Origin: Rhodococcoides fascians A25f | Lineage (GTDB): Bacteria; Actinomycetota; Actinomycetes; Mycobacteriales; Mycobacteriaceae | Reading direction: 5' to 3' | NCBI RefSeq assembly: GCF_000760935.2 | Contig: NZ_CP049744.1 | Location: forward strand, 4,867,501 to 4,931,500 | Length of the DNA: 64,000 bases | Shown here: piece after piece, positions 34,523-43,451 of the stretch | How positions within the stretch are numbered: position 1 is the first letter of the stretch | How the letters are laid out: each line of letters opens with the position of its first letter | Translations under genes and position numbers: made by a program | Notes under the pieces: generated by a model | What the model saw: only the letters and a program-made list of their open reading frames with translations | Database searches by the model: none | Told to the model about the DNA's origin: nothing

Positions 34523-35527
34523 ATGTCGAATAGCTGGATCCTGATAGAGACGTTCGGAGACGCAGAGCCGTCCGTGATCGGAGTTGGGTCTTCGCCGAAA
34601 TCCTTTGTCCCACCTCGTAATGTTCTCCGCAGCTCCGCCAGCCGCAACGAGGCAGTGGCCGCGGTAGCGGAGGCGCTTTCAACAGGAGCCCGAGTGGATC
34701 GGCTGTGCAAAGACCGCTTCAGGCGGGTACTGGCCGAACCACTGCGAACCTTCGCGGGTCGCACACATGGTGCGTGGGTGTGGCTCGGCCAGCGCGAAGA
34801 GACTCCGCCTGCGCGAGACGCCGCCGGGGCGTGGCATTTCAACCTCACGAAAAGCACGGCAAGCGGGAGCGGCGATCTCCTCGACCTTTACCGCGTTCCT
34901 CCAGACGAGCGCGAAACCCAGCGTGCACTCGCGGGAGCCTTCACCCGACTGGTCACCAACCGTGACGAGAGCGAAGCGATGGCCAAGATCGTGCAATCAG
35001 CGCCGGGCACCACTCACCAAGCGGTCTGGACAGTGAGGCGGGACGACGGTGAACTTCGGGCCGCGCACTTCTCGTGCCGAATGATTGCCGAAGACGGGAT
35101 TTCGGGCACCGAAGTCATCCTGCGGGGTATCACCCACGACATCGGCCCCGCAGGTGAAATCAATATCGCTCCCCCACCCACGATTCTCGAGCATCGCGTT
35201 CTGGAGGCTTCCACAAAGGAGGGCGAGTACCGCGCACTGGTCAACCTTAGAAATCTGAGCTTACTTCGCTGGTACAACTCCGAACCTGCACCGAATATCT
35301 GCTGGGAAAACCTTCCTGGCGAACCTGTACCGGCGATTCATCCGGACGACATAACAATTGCGAAGCAAATGTCGAACGCACTCGCACGCGAACGCACTAA
35401 CGGCGTGCTTCGGTTCAGAACTCTTGATGGCGACTGGAAGCCGATGACAGTCGATGCCGTTCTAGTTTCACTCGATCAGCACACCACGGCCGCACTCGTC
35501 ACTCTGACCGAGTTGTGCGAGGAGTAA
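34523..35527 (+). CDS. PAS/GAF-like sensor protein without output domain
   Basis: A 334-residue protein. Residues about 100-210 look like a PAS domain (AWHFNLTKSTASGSGDLLDL, then VWTVRRDDGELRAAHFSCR). Residues about 240-330 look like a second PAS-like region (NICWENLPGEPVPAIHPDD, LRFRTLDGDWKPM). The N-terminal region is GAF/DUF5593-like as found in mycobacterial and rhodococcal proteins. No kinase, cyclase or DNA-binding domain is present, so it may work with a separate partner. It lies downstream of the SDR gene, separated by 54 bases, and may share its transcript. Confidence 0.6.
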   Translation: MSNSWILIETFGDAEPSVIGVGSSPKSFVPPRNVLRSSASRNEAVAAVAEALSTGARVDRLCKDRFRRVLAEPLRTFAGRTHGAWVWLGQREETPPARDAAGAWHFNLTKSTASGSGDLLDLYRVPPDERETQRALAGAFTRLVTNRDESEAMAKIVQSAPGTTHQAVWTVRRDDGELRAAHFSCRMIAEDGISGTEVILRGITHDIGPAGEINIAPPPTILEHRVLEASTKEGEYRALVNLRNLSLLRWYNSEPAPNICWENLPGEPVPAIHPDDITIAKQMSNALARERTNGVLRFRTLDGDWKPMTVDAVLVSLDQHTTAALVTLTELCEE

Positions 35528-35600
35528 ATAAACTGGCGGATCCCCACGGACTCACAGAGACTGTTACGGACCGCAAGCGGCCGAGGCGCTTACGCAACAA

Positions 35601-35618
35601 GTGCGTTTTTTAGTTGCG
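35601..35618. repeat. Near-identical repeat, copy 1 (downstream of the XRE gene)
   Basis: GTGCGTTTTTTAGTTGCG. It differs by one base from copy 2 at 36146-36163. It also forms an inverted repeat with ACGCAAC at 35592-35598 (pairing with GTTGCGT at 35613-35619). Confidence 0.6.
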
Positions 35619-35622
35619 TCCT

Positions 35623-36075
35623 TTACAGGGATTGTGCGCGTGTCGTGCGGGCATCGCGAGTTCGACTCCACGCAGCTGCCACTGTTCGAGTCGACACACC
35701 ATACGTTTCGGCGAACGACTCGATGCGCTCCTCGGTCTCGGACTTTCGCCCACGCTCGATGTCGGCGAGAACGGTAGTCGACATCCCGAGCAGCTGCGCA
35801 GCGTCGCCCTGGGACAGCGCCGCATGCACCCTCAGGTCGGACAATTTGAGCTGAGACTCCGGGATCGGAACCAGCGCCGCTACGGACGTGTGCAGGGCGT
35901 TCGCAATTCGGCCAAGCGTCGCAGGCGGTGGCGTTGAGCGCCCCGTTTCCCAGGTCGATACTGCTTGCCTGGTCGCGCCCACCTTGGCCGCAAGGTCGTC
36001 AGCGCTGAACCCCGCACGTACCCGCAGCTCACGCAACCGGTCGGCGCGAAACCCACGAACTCCGCTTCGCGGCAC
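35623..36075 (-). CDS. XRE-family regulator with two helix-turn-helix domains
   Basis: A 150-residue protein with two tandem HTH_3 domains. The first is RLRELRVRAGFSADDLAAKV, GATRQAVSTWETGRSTPPPA; the second is LSDLRVHAALSQGDAAQLLG, MSTTVLADIERGRKSETEE. A short basic tail follows. GTG at 36075 is preferred because AGGGAG is nine bases upstream; TTG at 36084 is too close to it. Near-identical 18-bp sequences lie on both sides of the gene (35601 and 36146) and may be its operators. It could control the conjugation operon or maintenance functions downstream. Confidence 0.85.
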   Translation of the reverse strand: MPRSGVRGFRADRLRELRVRAGFSADDLAAKVGATRQAVSTWETGRSTPPPATLGRIANALHTSVAALVPIPESQLKLSDLRVHAALSQGDAAQLLGMSTTVLADIERGRKSETEERIESFAETYGVSTRTVAAAWSRTRDARTTRAQSL

Positions 36076-36145
36076 TGTCCCCAACTCCCTGTCGAACCTT
36101 CAAGACAGTCCCATCTTGCTCGATCCACCGCAGCCTCGAACTCTT

Positions 36146-36163
36146 GTGCGTTTTATAGTTGCG
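36146..36163. repeat. Near-identical repeat, copy 2 (upstream of the XRE gene)
   Basis: GTGCGTTTTATAGTTGCG lies 70 bases upstream of the XRE start, in its promoter region, and overlaps an A/T-rich stretch that reads TATAAA on the minus strand. A further TTGCG-type element (GTTACTGTTGCG) follows on the right. Confidence 0.6.
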
Positions 36164-36532
36164 CGTTACTGTTGCGACTATGCATCCATTCGATTCGAGT
36201 TTCACGAAGCAGAACCGATTGCGCGGTGCACCTAACCTGTTCTACAGTCCTGATGCGCGCCCAAAAGGGATTCCTCGGTGCTTGTCGATCTCGGCACTGC
36301 TTGTAGCGCGGGACGTCAGGTCGGTCTGTTCACAGGTTCCGTCCGATCTTTCCTGTCGGGAGTTCTACATGTTCGCGTGTTTCGCCCTTGCCGCATCACA
36401 GTTGCCGTCGACGGCTGACATCAGCATTTATCGTCGCCGAAGTTCAGCGTTGGGCCGTTACGGACGAGGTGCGACGGCAGGTGTATCCGCCCGACATCGC
36501 CGCTTTCGCCGGGGTTACGGGGGCGAATCAAG
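36164..36532. other. Intergenic region upstream of a small gene
   Basis: An open frame from 36180 and another around 36429 (IVAEVQRWAVTDEVRRQVYP) can be read, but neither has a ribosome binding site or recognisable domain. The latter could be a worn-down gene end. No feature is called with confidence. Confidence 0.4.
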
Positions 36533-36754
36533 GTGAGTGCCGCACGGGACGCGATGATGCCAAATTTCCTCGCGCAGAAACAGTTCTGCGCGTCAATCGT
36601 CGTAAATCGGACACACGGCGACTTGACTGCCTGCTCGCTCGAGCAAGGGCATTCCGGTCGCCACCAATACATCGGTGACGACGGAGCCCTGCTAGCCGAG
36701 TGGGGTCCATCCACATCGTGCAATGAGCGGTCAATTCCTACCCGTAAGCCCTAG
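36533..36754 (+). CDS. Small Cys/His-rich hypothetical protein
   Basis: Up to 73 residues (GTG at 36533, or ATG at 36554/36557). The C-terminal half reads ACSLEQGHSGRHQYIGDDG followed by LLAEWG. This C-x(5)-GHxGxH...W pattern is common in small proteins of actinobacterial plasmids and phages and may bind metal. Function unknown. Confidence 0.5.
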   Translation: MSAARDAMMPNFLAQKQFCASIVVNRTHGDLTACSLEQGHSGRHQYIGDDGALLAEWGPSTSCNERSIPTRKP

Positions 36755-37200
36755 ACCTGACAGTCCGGACTGCAACCCGACTCGGGTGGGCTTTCGCTGA
36801 TAGTCCCACTCGTGAGCTACAGGAGCTCCCCCGCGCCCTGTAGCTCGACCGGTGGACCGGCGCGAGGGTCGCGCAGTGAGCGCATTTCATCATGTTCAGC
36901 GCTGCGCGGCCCCGCCGGGACATCACCCCTCGGACTCACACCCGTTCGCACAGAAAGGATTCCGATACCCGATGTGGATTTTCCAGCAGCCGTGGTTCTG
37001 GTCGGTGGTCTTCGGCTGGCGCTGAGCCTCTAGCACGTGATGGGTGCGTGCGACTGGCCCAAAACCTATGGATCGCATGCACCCATCCACTTCTCTCGAC
37101 CGACTTACCTAAAACCAATTGTCGCCAGAACGGTTGCTCCGCAATCGCATTCACCAGCACGACCCGATCACCGGGTCGCACCAGGAAGGGATCGACACCA
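36755..37200 (+). promoter_or_regulatory. Leader region of the conjugation operon with two inverted repeats
   Basis: No convincing gene. It contains a perfect palindrome ACCCGACTCGGGT (36775-36787) and a perfect 10-bp inverted repeat GAGCTACAGG / CCTGTAGCTC (36814-36823 and 36837-36846, 13-nt loop). These may be terminator or regulatory structures ahead of the T4SS operon. GGAAGGG directly precedes the first ATG at 37201. Confidence 0.5.
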
Positions 37201-38520
37201 ATGCCAGCACCACAGGACACCGGACACCACCGCTCATCCAAGAAGCGAGGGCGGGTGATCAAATCGCTGCCCGCCGTGGCCGCGGTGACGATCGCCGGCC
37301 TGACTATGCAGGCCGCTCCTGCTCAGGCTGCACCATCGCAGCCGGGAGTGACCAGTCCTCAGGGATCACAACCGGGGGTCACGAGCACACCGCAGACGGT
37401 ACCGGCCACCCCGCCGCCTGCCCCGACTCAGGAGCGCGAGTTCTTCATCCCACCGTCTCAGCGGGTGCAGGAAACTCAGTGGCGCAGCTTCGACGACTAT
37501 CAGTCGGGTAATCAGCAGTCCTCGTACCAAAACAGCTACTACGAGCCCGCTCCCCCGCCGCAGGCCGAACCGGCCCAAGCACCACCCGCATTGCAGTCAG
37601 CTCCGCCTCCGCCGGTCCCGACCGTGCAGCGCAAGGTCATCGCCCCGATCGACGCACCTGAGGGCTACGTCCTAGTCGGCGGAGAACTGGTGCCGTACGA
37701 CCCGAACCTGGTCGACCGCAACCAGGTGAAGAAGTTCAACAACACCGTGGCCGCGCTCCAGGCCGACGGCGGGAACTGGCTCGTGGACAACGGGTTCGCC
37801 GATGCTCCTCGCGCCGATCGCATCGCCGCAGGCACCGCGACCGGTGTCATAACCGGTGGCGCTGTCGGTCTCGCGGCATCTGTGGTGCCGGCGGCGGTGA
37901 TCACCGGAACCGCAGCCGCTATCGGCGGCGGCCTCGGTGTCGCCGCCACTACAGGCACCGGTGCTGTCATCTGGGGAGGACCAGTGGGTTGGGTCTTCAT
38001 CCCCGGAGCGGCAGCACTCGCGGGAGCAGGCGTCGGCGCAGCCCTGTCGGCACCGATCGTGCTGGGCCTGACCGGTGCAGGCGCTGTCATCGGCGGCATC
38101 CTCGGTGCCTCCATTCTCGGCGGCGAGCAGCAAATCATCGAAGAGCCGGCCCCCGCCCCGGCGTTTGTTCCTCCGGCCGCCGACAGCGTCCCGGCGATTC
38201 CGCCGGCCGCGACAGTCGATCTCCCCGGCCCTGTCGGGCAGGTTCGCGACACTCTCGCTGCCGACCCGAACGGCCGCCAGGTTCTCGCGGCGGCCGACAC
38301 CGCAGTCCAGAACGCGGCTCCGATCGTCGACAAAGCCGTCGACGATGCGTCGGTGTGGACCGCACCGGCGGCCTCGGCAGTGCAGGGCTTCACCTCGAAG
38401 GCCCTCGAACAGCCGCAGGTGGCTCAGACCGTCGAGACGGTGCAGTCGGCTGCAGCTCCTCTGGTCGATCAGGCCACTGCCGCTCTCGGCGGCTTGCAGG
38501 CGGCGTTCGCACCCGCCTGA
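37201..38520 (+). CDS. Secreted glycine/alanine-rich protein at head of conjugation operon
   Basis: A 439-residue protein. A basic N-terminus (HHRSSKKRGRVIK) and hydrophobic AVAAVTIAGLTMQAAPAQA form a signal peptide with cleavage expected after AQA. Then come a Pro/Gln-rich linker, the segment APEGYVLVGGELVPYDP, and a long hydrophobic Gly/Ala-rich stretch (about residues 210-310) with GxxxG-type repeats that could insert in a membrane. A Pro-rich linker and helical Ala-rich C-terminus follow. Similar rhodococcal plasmid proteins are annotated as insoluble domain proteins. It has the best ribosome binding site of the region and opens the operon, so a surface or mating-channel role is inferred. 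Confidence 0.72.
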   Translation: MPAPQDTGHHRSSKKRGRVIKSLPAVAAVTIAGLTMQAAPAQAAPSQPGVTSPQGSQPGVTSTPQTVPATPPPAPTQEREFFIPPSQRVQETQWRSFDDYQSGNQQSSYQNSYYEPAPPPQAEPAQAPPALQSAPPPPVPTVQRKVIAPIDAPEGYVLVGGELVPYDPNLVDRNQVKKFNNTVAALQADGGNWLVDNGFADAPRADRIAAGTATGVITGGAVGLAASVVPAAVITGTAAAIGGGLGVAATTGTGAVIWGGPVGWVFIPGAAALAGAGVGAALSAPIVLGLTGAGAVIGGILGASILGGEQQIIEEPAPAPAFVPPAADSVPAIPPAATVDLPGPVGQVRDTLAADPNGRQVLAAADTAVQNAAPIVDKAVDDASVWTAPAASAVQGFTSKALEQPQVAQTVETVQSAAAPLVDQATAALGGLQAAFAPA

Positions 38521-38568
38521 TTCGCCCTACAGCCAGCTAGTTGAACCAGCCAGGAAGGACACATCCAG

Positions 38569-39162
38569 ATGATCCGCCGTTCGACGACATCTCCGATTGC
38601 CAGTGCCACCGGCCCAGCCCGATCAGGGGTGCCGTCGAGCTCGCCCCGTGTGCCGCGATCGCGCCGACGCGCGGTCGCGGCAGCCGGGGCTGCTGTCATG
38701 TTCATGGCCGTCGCCGCCGCTGTGTTGTTCAGCGGTGGTGACTCCGAGCCGGACACGACAGCCACCGATACGGTTATCTCTTCCTCCGTAGCGCCGACAA
38801 CTGTTGCGGCCGGGCCGGATTGCTCGATGCCGGCCGGTGATCAGAACAGCGGCCCTGGGGTCATCGCGGCGTTCGAGCACGCCTACTACGTCCAGCGATC
38901 GGGCGCGGCCGCGCACGCTCTGGTGTCACCGAACGCCCCGGCGAGTGCCCCGTTCTCCGTCGAAGCCAACCTCGACGCAGGTATCGCCACCGTCCCTGTC
39001 GGCACCACCTACTGCCTCGACATCGACCCGGCGCGCACCGGTTCCTACACCCTCACCCTCACCGAGAGCGGCCCGAACGGGCCTGGAACGCAGTACCGCC
39101 AACGGATCACCACCGACCAGGTCGACGGTCGCTACGTCATTGCCGCCATCGAGCAAGCGTGA
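38569..39162 (+). CDS. Membrane-anchored conjugation protein with soluble domain
   Basis: A 197-residue protein with a basic cytoplasmic N-terminus, one transmembrane helix (AVAAAGAAVMFMAVAAAVLF), a Thr/Ser-rich linker, and an external domain with two cysteines (GPDCSMPAG and TTYCLDIDP) around GVIAAFEHAYYVQRSGAAAH. The fold resembles NTF2-like external domains of Gram-positive T4SS proteins, but no family is certain. It lies in the T4SS operon 48 bases after the previous gene. Confidence 0.6.
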   Translation: MIRRSTTSPIASATGPARSGVPSSSPRVPRSRRRAVAAAGAAVMFMAVAAAVLFSGGDSEPDTTATDTVISSSVAPTTVAAGPDCSMPAGDQNSGPGVIAAFEHAYYVQRSGAAAHALVSPNAPASAPFSVEANLDAGIATVPVGTTYCLDIDPARTGSYTLTLTESGPNGPGTQYRQRITTDQVDGRYVIAAIEQA

Positions 39163-39236
39163 TCACCCACCGCCGCCACAGCGCGAGATCGCCGCAGCAC
39201 CGCGGCGAACAGCCACCACGAAAGGAACGCCAGGAC

Positions 39237-39893
39237 ATGAGCGATGCAGCGAGCGAATGGGCCGAGGCCGCCACCGCAGTACGACAGGCACGCGAGACCC
39301 TCGAGGCGTCGACCGCGAGCGAGATCCGCGCATGGGCCGAAAAGTCCGGGCTGACCGACTGGTCGATGTGGCAGAAGATCAAACGAGAGCTCTACAAGCA
39401 GCTCGACCTGGACTACGACGGATTGCGCGCCAGCGAGGCCGAGCAGGTCACCGACGCGGTCGCCTCCGCTGCGTCGGCCGCACCGCTGGTCGAGCTCTAC
39501 GCCGCAGGCGATGAGCGCGGCAGCTTCGCAGTGGTCGGAGACGGTGACGAAACAGCCTGGTACGGAACATTTCACGCCAAGGACGCGGTCTTTCGGCAGG
39601 GCGATCAGACCTCGGCCGACGACTCGGCGGCAGGCAAGGCAGCCTTTCTCGCCGGCAAGCTACGCGAGGAGCTCGACGCTCCCGCGATCCGGCTGATTCT
39701 GCATATCTCCAACCCGCACCTCGACGGCACGCGGCTCGCCGCTCTCGCCGCGCGATACGGAGTGCACCTCGAACGCCTCGAGATCGACGACGAGAACCCG
39801 GCCACCGTGTGGTGCGAGGATCCCGGTCACCGTCCGTGGCAGGCCATCCGGCTCTCCGATCTGCTCGTCGACGATCAAGCGGAGGTCGGCTGA
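39237..39893 (+). CDS. Hypothetical conjugation-operon protein
   Basis: A 218-residue soluble protein with a helical, charged N-terminus (ASEWAEAATAVRQARETLEA) and an alpha/beta C-terminal half (SFAVVGDGDETAWYG, IRLILHISNPHLDGTRLAAL, and PGHRPWQAIRLSDLL). I do not recognise the family. The ATG at 39237 follows GAAAGGAACGCCAGGAC. Its TGA overlaps the ATG of the ParA-like gene (TGATG), so the two are translated together. Confidence 0.6.
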   Translation: MSDAASEWAEAATAVRQARETLEASTASEIRAWAEKSGLTDWSMWQKIKRELYKQLDLDYDGLRASEAEQVTDAVASAASAAPLVELYAAGDERGSFAVVGDGDETAWYGTFHAKDAVFRQGDQTSADDSAAGKAAFLAGKLREELDAPAIRLILHISNPHLDGTRLAALAARYGVHLERLEIDDENPATVWCEDPGHRPWQAIRLSDLLVDDQAEVG

Positions 39894-41185
39894 TGGCCGA
39901 GCAACACCCACGCCGCCCAGACGTCGACAACCCCGTCGCGGGGTACGAAGCCGAGGACACCGTCAACCTCCGCGCTCAGCGCCTGCGCCGACCCGAATCC
40001 GAACCGGACGAACAGCCTGCAGAAGAGTCGGCCGACGACACCGCACCGGACCCGTACGGGGTCGGGCAGGACGCATTGGCAGCGGTCGAGACACCCGACG
40101 TCGACCCCTCAGCGTTCTACCGAGCTCGACTGTTCGACCGCCAGGAAGAAGACCCGACCGCCGAGCCCGCCGAAGCAGGGCTGAGGGGCCGGATCAACGC
40201 CGCTCTGGGAACTCATCTCAAGCCCAAGCCCACATCGGCGGAAGTCAGACTGCGTCAGTCGATTCGCGTTGTGCAACAACCCCTTCCCGGATGCTCGGTG
40301 GTCTCCGTCATCAATCCCAAAGGCGGAGCGGGCAAAACTCCGACATCGGTGCTGCTCGGTTCGACGTTCGGTAAGCACCGTGGCCACGGGGTGACTGTCT
40401 TCGACGCCAGCGAGTCACTCGGCAGTCTCGGCGATCGAGCCGCCCGCACCACCGATCCGGAGCTCACGGTGTGGGACCTGCTCGACCACGCCCATGAACT
40501 GGCCTCCTCGTCGGCGGTATCGGGATCGCTCAACGCGTTCCTGCGGCGTCAACCGACGATGGAAGACATTCTCGCTGCGGACAATTCGGCCGACCGTGAG
40601 CGCAACCTGGGGTGGGACGAATGCGCCGCGGTGATGGCAGTGCTACGCCGACACCGGGACCTGATCGTCATCGACACCGCCGCCAATCCCTTGGCCGAGA
40701 GCTGGCAGTGGGCCGTGCAGCATTCCGATGCCCTGGTCGTTCCGCTCCCGCTACGCCTCGACATCGCCCGGCAGGTCTATCAAATGCTCGAGGGCATCAT
40801 CGCCCGCGGCTACGGGCACCTGTTGGCGTCGACGATCGTCGTGACCTGTGCGACGCCCGATTCCAACCCGCAGTTGGCGTCGGCGGTCTTCGAGGATCTG
40901 CGCAATCTCGGTGTCCAGGAGGGCAATTTCATTCAGGCCCCGTACGAATCAGCGCTCGCCCGCGGCGATCGGATCGTCTACAAGGACCTCCCGCCCGCCA
41001 CGATCGAGGCCTACACCAATGTCACCGCCCTGGTCGCCGACAACGTCGCCGCCGCGCGAGCCGGCGCGGCCTATCAGTTCACCGATCCGTATTCCCCGCA
41101 GCCGGTGTACCGCCAGCCCGACAGCGCACCACCCCCACAGCTCTCGCAGTGGGAGCGGCGCAGCCGCGACCGTCGCGGAGCCTGA
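39893..41185 (+). CDS. MinD/ParA-like ATPase of the conjugation operon
   Basis: A 430-residue protein. The N-terminal ~140 residues are acidic and probably disordered. The ATPase part has a deviant Walker A, INPKGGAGKTPTSVLLG, an Asp in VTVFDASESLGSLGDRA, and DLIVIDTAANPLAESWQWAV as switch region/Walker B. This is the SIMIBI (MinD/ParA/TadZ) family. Within T4SS operons of actinobacteria such proteins probably position the machinery, for example at the cell pole, rather than partition DNA. No ParB or parS was seen next to it. It is coupled to the previous gene by TGATG. Confidence 0.78.
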   Translation: MAEQHPRRPDVDNPVAGYEAEDTVNLRAQRLRRPESEPDEQPAEESADDTAPDPYGVGQDALAAVETPDVDPSAFYRARLFDRQEEDPTAEPAEAGLRGRINAALGTHLKPKPTSAEVRLRQSIRVVQQPLPGCSVVSVINPKGGAGKTPTSVLLGSTFGKHRGHGVTVFDASESLGSLGDRAARTTDPELTVWDLLDHAHELASSSAVSGSLNAFLRRQPTMEDILAADNSADRERNLGWDECAAVMAVLRRHRDLIVIDTAANPLAESWQWAVQHSDALVVPLPLRLDIARQVYQMLEGIIARGYGHLLASTIVVTCATPDSNPQLASAVFEDLRNLGVQEGNFIQAPYESALARGDRIVYKDLPPATIEAYTNVTALVADNVAAARAGAAYQFTDPYSPQPVYRQPDSAPPPQLSQWERRSRDRRGA

Positions 41186-41224
41186 CCCGTCCCCCACCCC
41201 GCTCGAGCACACGAGGAGAACACC

Positions 41225-43306
41225 ATGACCGGCCAGAGAACGCTCACCACCCCGCGGCGACGACAACGCCGGACACTGTCGGCGCTGACCGTCGTCGTCT
41301 CCGCGGTGGTCCTGGCCGCGGGCACCGTCCCCGCACACGCCGCACCGGCAGCGACGGCGGCGACCTCGTGCGCGAAGTACGTCGCGATCATGGCCCCGGG
41401 TACGTGGGAGACCAATGTCGCTGCGAATCCCACCACCCCGGTCGGGATGCTCGCCACCGTCGGTAACGCGCTGAAGCAGAAGTACGGCAACGACATCGAG
41501 GTCTACTACCCGGCGTACGCGGCGTCGGCGTTCGATAAGGGCCGCACCTACGCCGACAGCAAGGAAACCGGCAAGAGCGCCATCAACAACATCCTCACCT
41601 CCGCGTGCGCGACGTCGAAGTTCCTGCTCTCGGGCTACTCCCAAGGCGCGGACGCCGCTGGCGACGTCGCCGCCGAGATCGGTAACGGACGCGGCGTCGT
41701 TCCCGCGGCCCGGATTCTCGGAGTCGGTCTGGTCGCCGATCCGCACCAGGGCACCGCCGGCGGCACCGTCGTCGGGCCGAAGGTCGACGGTCAGGGCATC
41801 GGCGGGGTCCGGCCCGAAGGCTTCGGTTCCTTGGCCCCGGTGGTCAAGCAGCTCTGCAATCCCACGGACCTGTACTGCTCGACGAACGCCGGCAAGGACG
41901 GTCTGCTCGCGGGCCTGGGCAAGGTCCTGGCGAACAAGCCCGTCGACCCGGCCGCCACCGGCGGACAGGGCGGAACCGGGTCAGCCCCGGCCGCGTCGAG
42001 TTCCGCAGTGGCGTCGACGACCGCGCAGGGCGGTGTGACCGGTGCCGGGACGCAGCCGGGCGCGACGCCGACACAGGCCGGAGGGGTCAGCGATTTCTCG
42101 TCGTCGCTGGTCTCGGACTTCTCCCGCGTCGATCTGGCCGGTGCGGCGAACACCGCATCCATTCTCGGGGAGCGGGTGGCCACCCTGCCCGACTCGGTGG
42201 GAACCAACCGCACTCAGTCGCAGGTCGCCAGCGTCGGGGCCTCGGCGACATCGTTGCTCAATACCCTCGAACCGGTCGCCGATGTGCAGTCGGTGATCGC
42301 CGCGAATCCCGGAATCCGCTCGACTCTCGACACCGCACCGGAAGGATCACCGGAGGCGAAGACCTCGACGGTGCTCGACGCGCTGGACCAGATCGACATT
42401 CCCGCAGTCCTGAGCACAGCGACGTCGATCGCCGACACCGCGTCGTCGGTGCTGGGCGGCACCGGCACCACCGCGGGCCTTGCCGGCACCGCGTCGACCC
42501 TGAGCGGGCAGGTCGCACCGTTGCAGTCCGTGTCCCCGGATGCGCTGACCTCGGCAACGCAGGTGCTTTCGCTGCTCAAGCCGAAGACGGTGGTCAACCA
42601 GGTCGTCAACGTCGCGACCGGCTTCACGAGCCTGGACTACCAAGGCATCGTCGACAACCTGATCGCGTTGCCGCAGAAGGTCGCTGCTCTCGATGTCGCG
42701 GGATCGCACAAGATCGCCGGTGATCTCAACAACCAGTTCGCGCCGATCGTGAAGGTGGCCGCTGGCGTGGACCTGCATACCTTGGCGGCGTTGGTGGCGA
42801 TGATCCCCGACCCCAGCGGCTCGGCGCAGATTGCCTCCCTGGTGTTGAGCTTGCTCGGCAACGTCGACGTGATCCGCCTGGCCAACGATGTCGGCGCGAT
42901 TCAGGAAGTCGCGTGGAAGATCCTCGAAACCGGCAACCTCGCGGCCACCGCCGAGCTGCTGCCCATCGGGCTCGACCTCGCCTCGGTCGCGGTCGGAGTG
43001 CTCGCCGGATCCTCCAAGACCAGCCCCGACCAACTCGGATCACAGACCCAGGTCACCGGACAGTCCGCAGCGATCGGCCAGCAAGCCTCCACCGGCGATT
43101 TCGCCGGTCTGGCAGGCAGTCTCGTCTCACTGGCCTCGTCGCCGAGTGCCGGCGATGCCGCGGAGCTGGTCGGTGCCGGTATCGACGCCGCGACGTTCTT
43201 CGCCTCCGGTGCGCACCAGTCCTACGGCGACTTCAAGGTCGACTCCACCGGCCGCAGCGCCCTGCAATGGCTCATCGACTTCTTCACCCAGAAGATCGGG
43301 GGCTGA
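41225..43306 (+). CDS. Secreted cutinase-family protein with long helical C-terminus
   Basis: A 693-residue protein. The signal peptide is basic then ALTVVVSAVVLAAGTVPAHA. Residues about 45-220 form a cutinase-like alpha/beta-hydrolase domain with the nucleophile motif LSGYSQGADAAGDVA and a Cys-flanked Asp in CNPTDLYCSTN. The catalytic His normally just after this (HL/HxxY) is not visible; the sequence reads KDGLLAGLGKVL. The remaining ~450 residues are Ala/Ser/Thr/Val-rich helices. It lies inside the T4SS operon with a GAGGAGA ribosome binding site. It may act on, or bind to, mycolic-acid esters of the cell envelope during mating; this is inference. Confidence 0.75.
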   Translation: MTGQRTLTTPRRRQRRTLSALTVVVSAVVLAAGTVPAHAAPAATAATSCAKYVAIMAPGTWETNVAANPTTPVGMLATVGNALKQKYGNDIEVYYPAYAASAFDKGRTYADSKETGKSAINNILTSACATSKFLLSGYSQGADAAGDVAAEIGNGRGVVPAARILGVGLVADPHQGTAGGTVVGPKVDGQGIGGVRPEGFGSLAPVVKQLCNPTDLYCSTNAGKDGLLAGLGKVLANKPVDPAATGGQGGTGSAPAASSSAVASTTAQGGVTGAGTQPGATPTQAGGVSDFSSSLVSDFSRVDLAGAANTASILGERVATLPDSVGTNRTQSQVASVGASATSLLNTLEPVADVQSVIAANPGIRSTLDTAPEGSPEAKTSTVLDALDQIDIPAVLSTATSIADTASSVLGGTGTTAGLAGTASTLSGQVAPLQSVSPDALTSATQVLSLLKPKTVVNQVVNVATGFTSLDYQGIVDNLIALPQKVAALDVAGSHKIAGDLNNQFAPIVKVAAGVDLHTLAALVAMIPDPSGSAQIASLVLSLLGNVDVIRLANDVGAIQEVAWKILETGNLAATAELLPIGLDLASVAVGVLAGSSKTSPDQLGSQTQVTGQSAAIGQQASTGDFAGLAGSLVSLASSPSAGDAAELVGAGIDAATFFASGAHQSYGDFKVDSTGRSALQWLIDFFTQKIGG

Positions 43307-43451
43307 CCGGCGGCCACCGAGCAGGCTCTCCAGCCGGGCGGACATGACGCAGAGCAGCCGAAAACTACAGCAACACAACCGAATTACGCGTACCACCACA
43401 GGTGTCCGGGCGGGCACTGATCATCTTGTCGATTCGTGAGGACATGCACCA

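Noticed and set aside
27418..36754. Insertion sequences or transposases in the accessory region
   Set aside because: No DDE or serine-type transposase was recognised; mobility genes seen are tyrosine-recombinase type only.
39893..41185. Plasmid partition ParA
   Set aside because: It has the MinD/ParA fold, but it is embedded and translationally coupled in the T4SS operon and no ParB or parS-like repeats are adjacent, so a machinery-positioning role is more likely.
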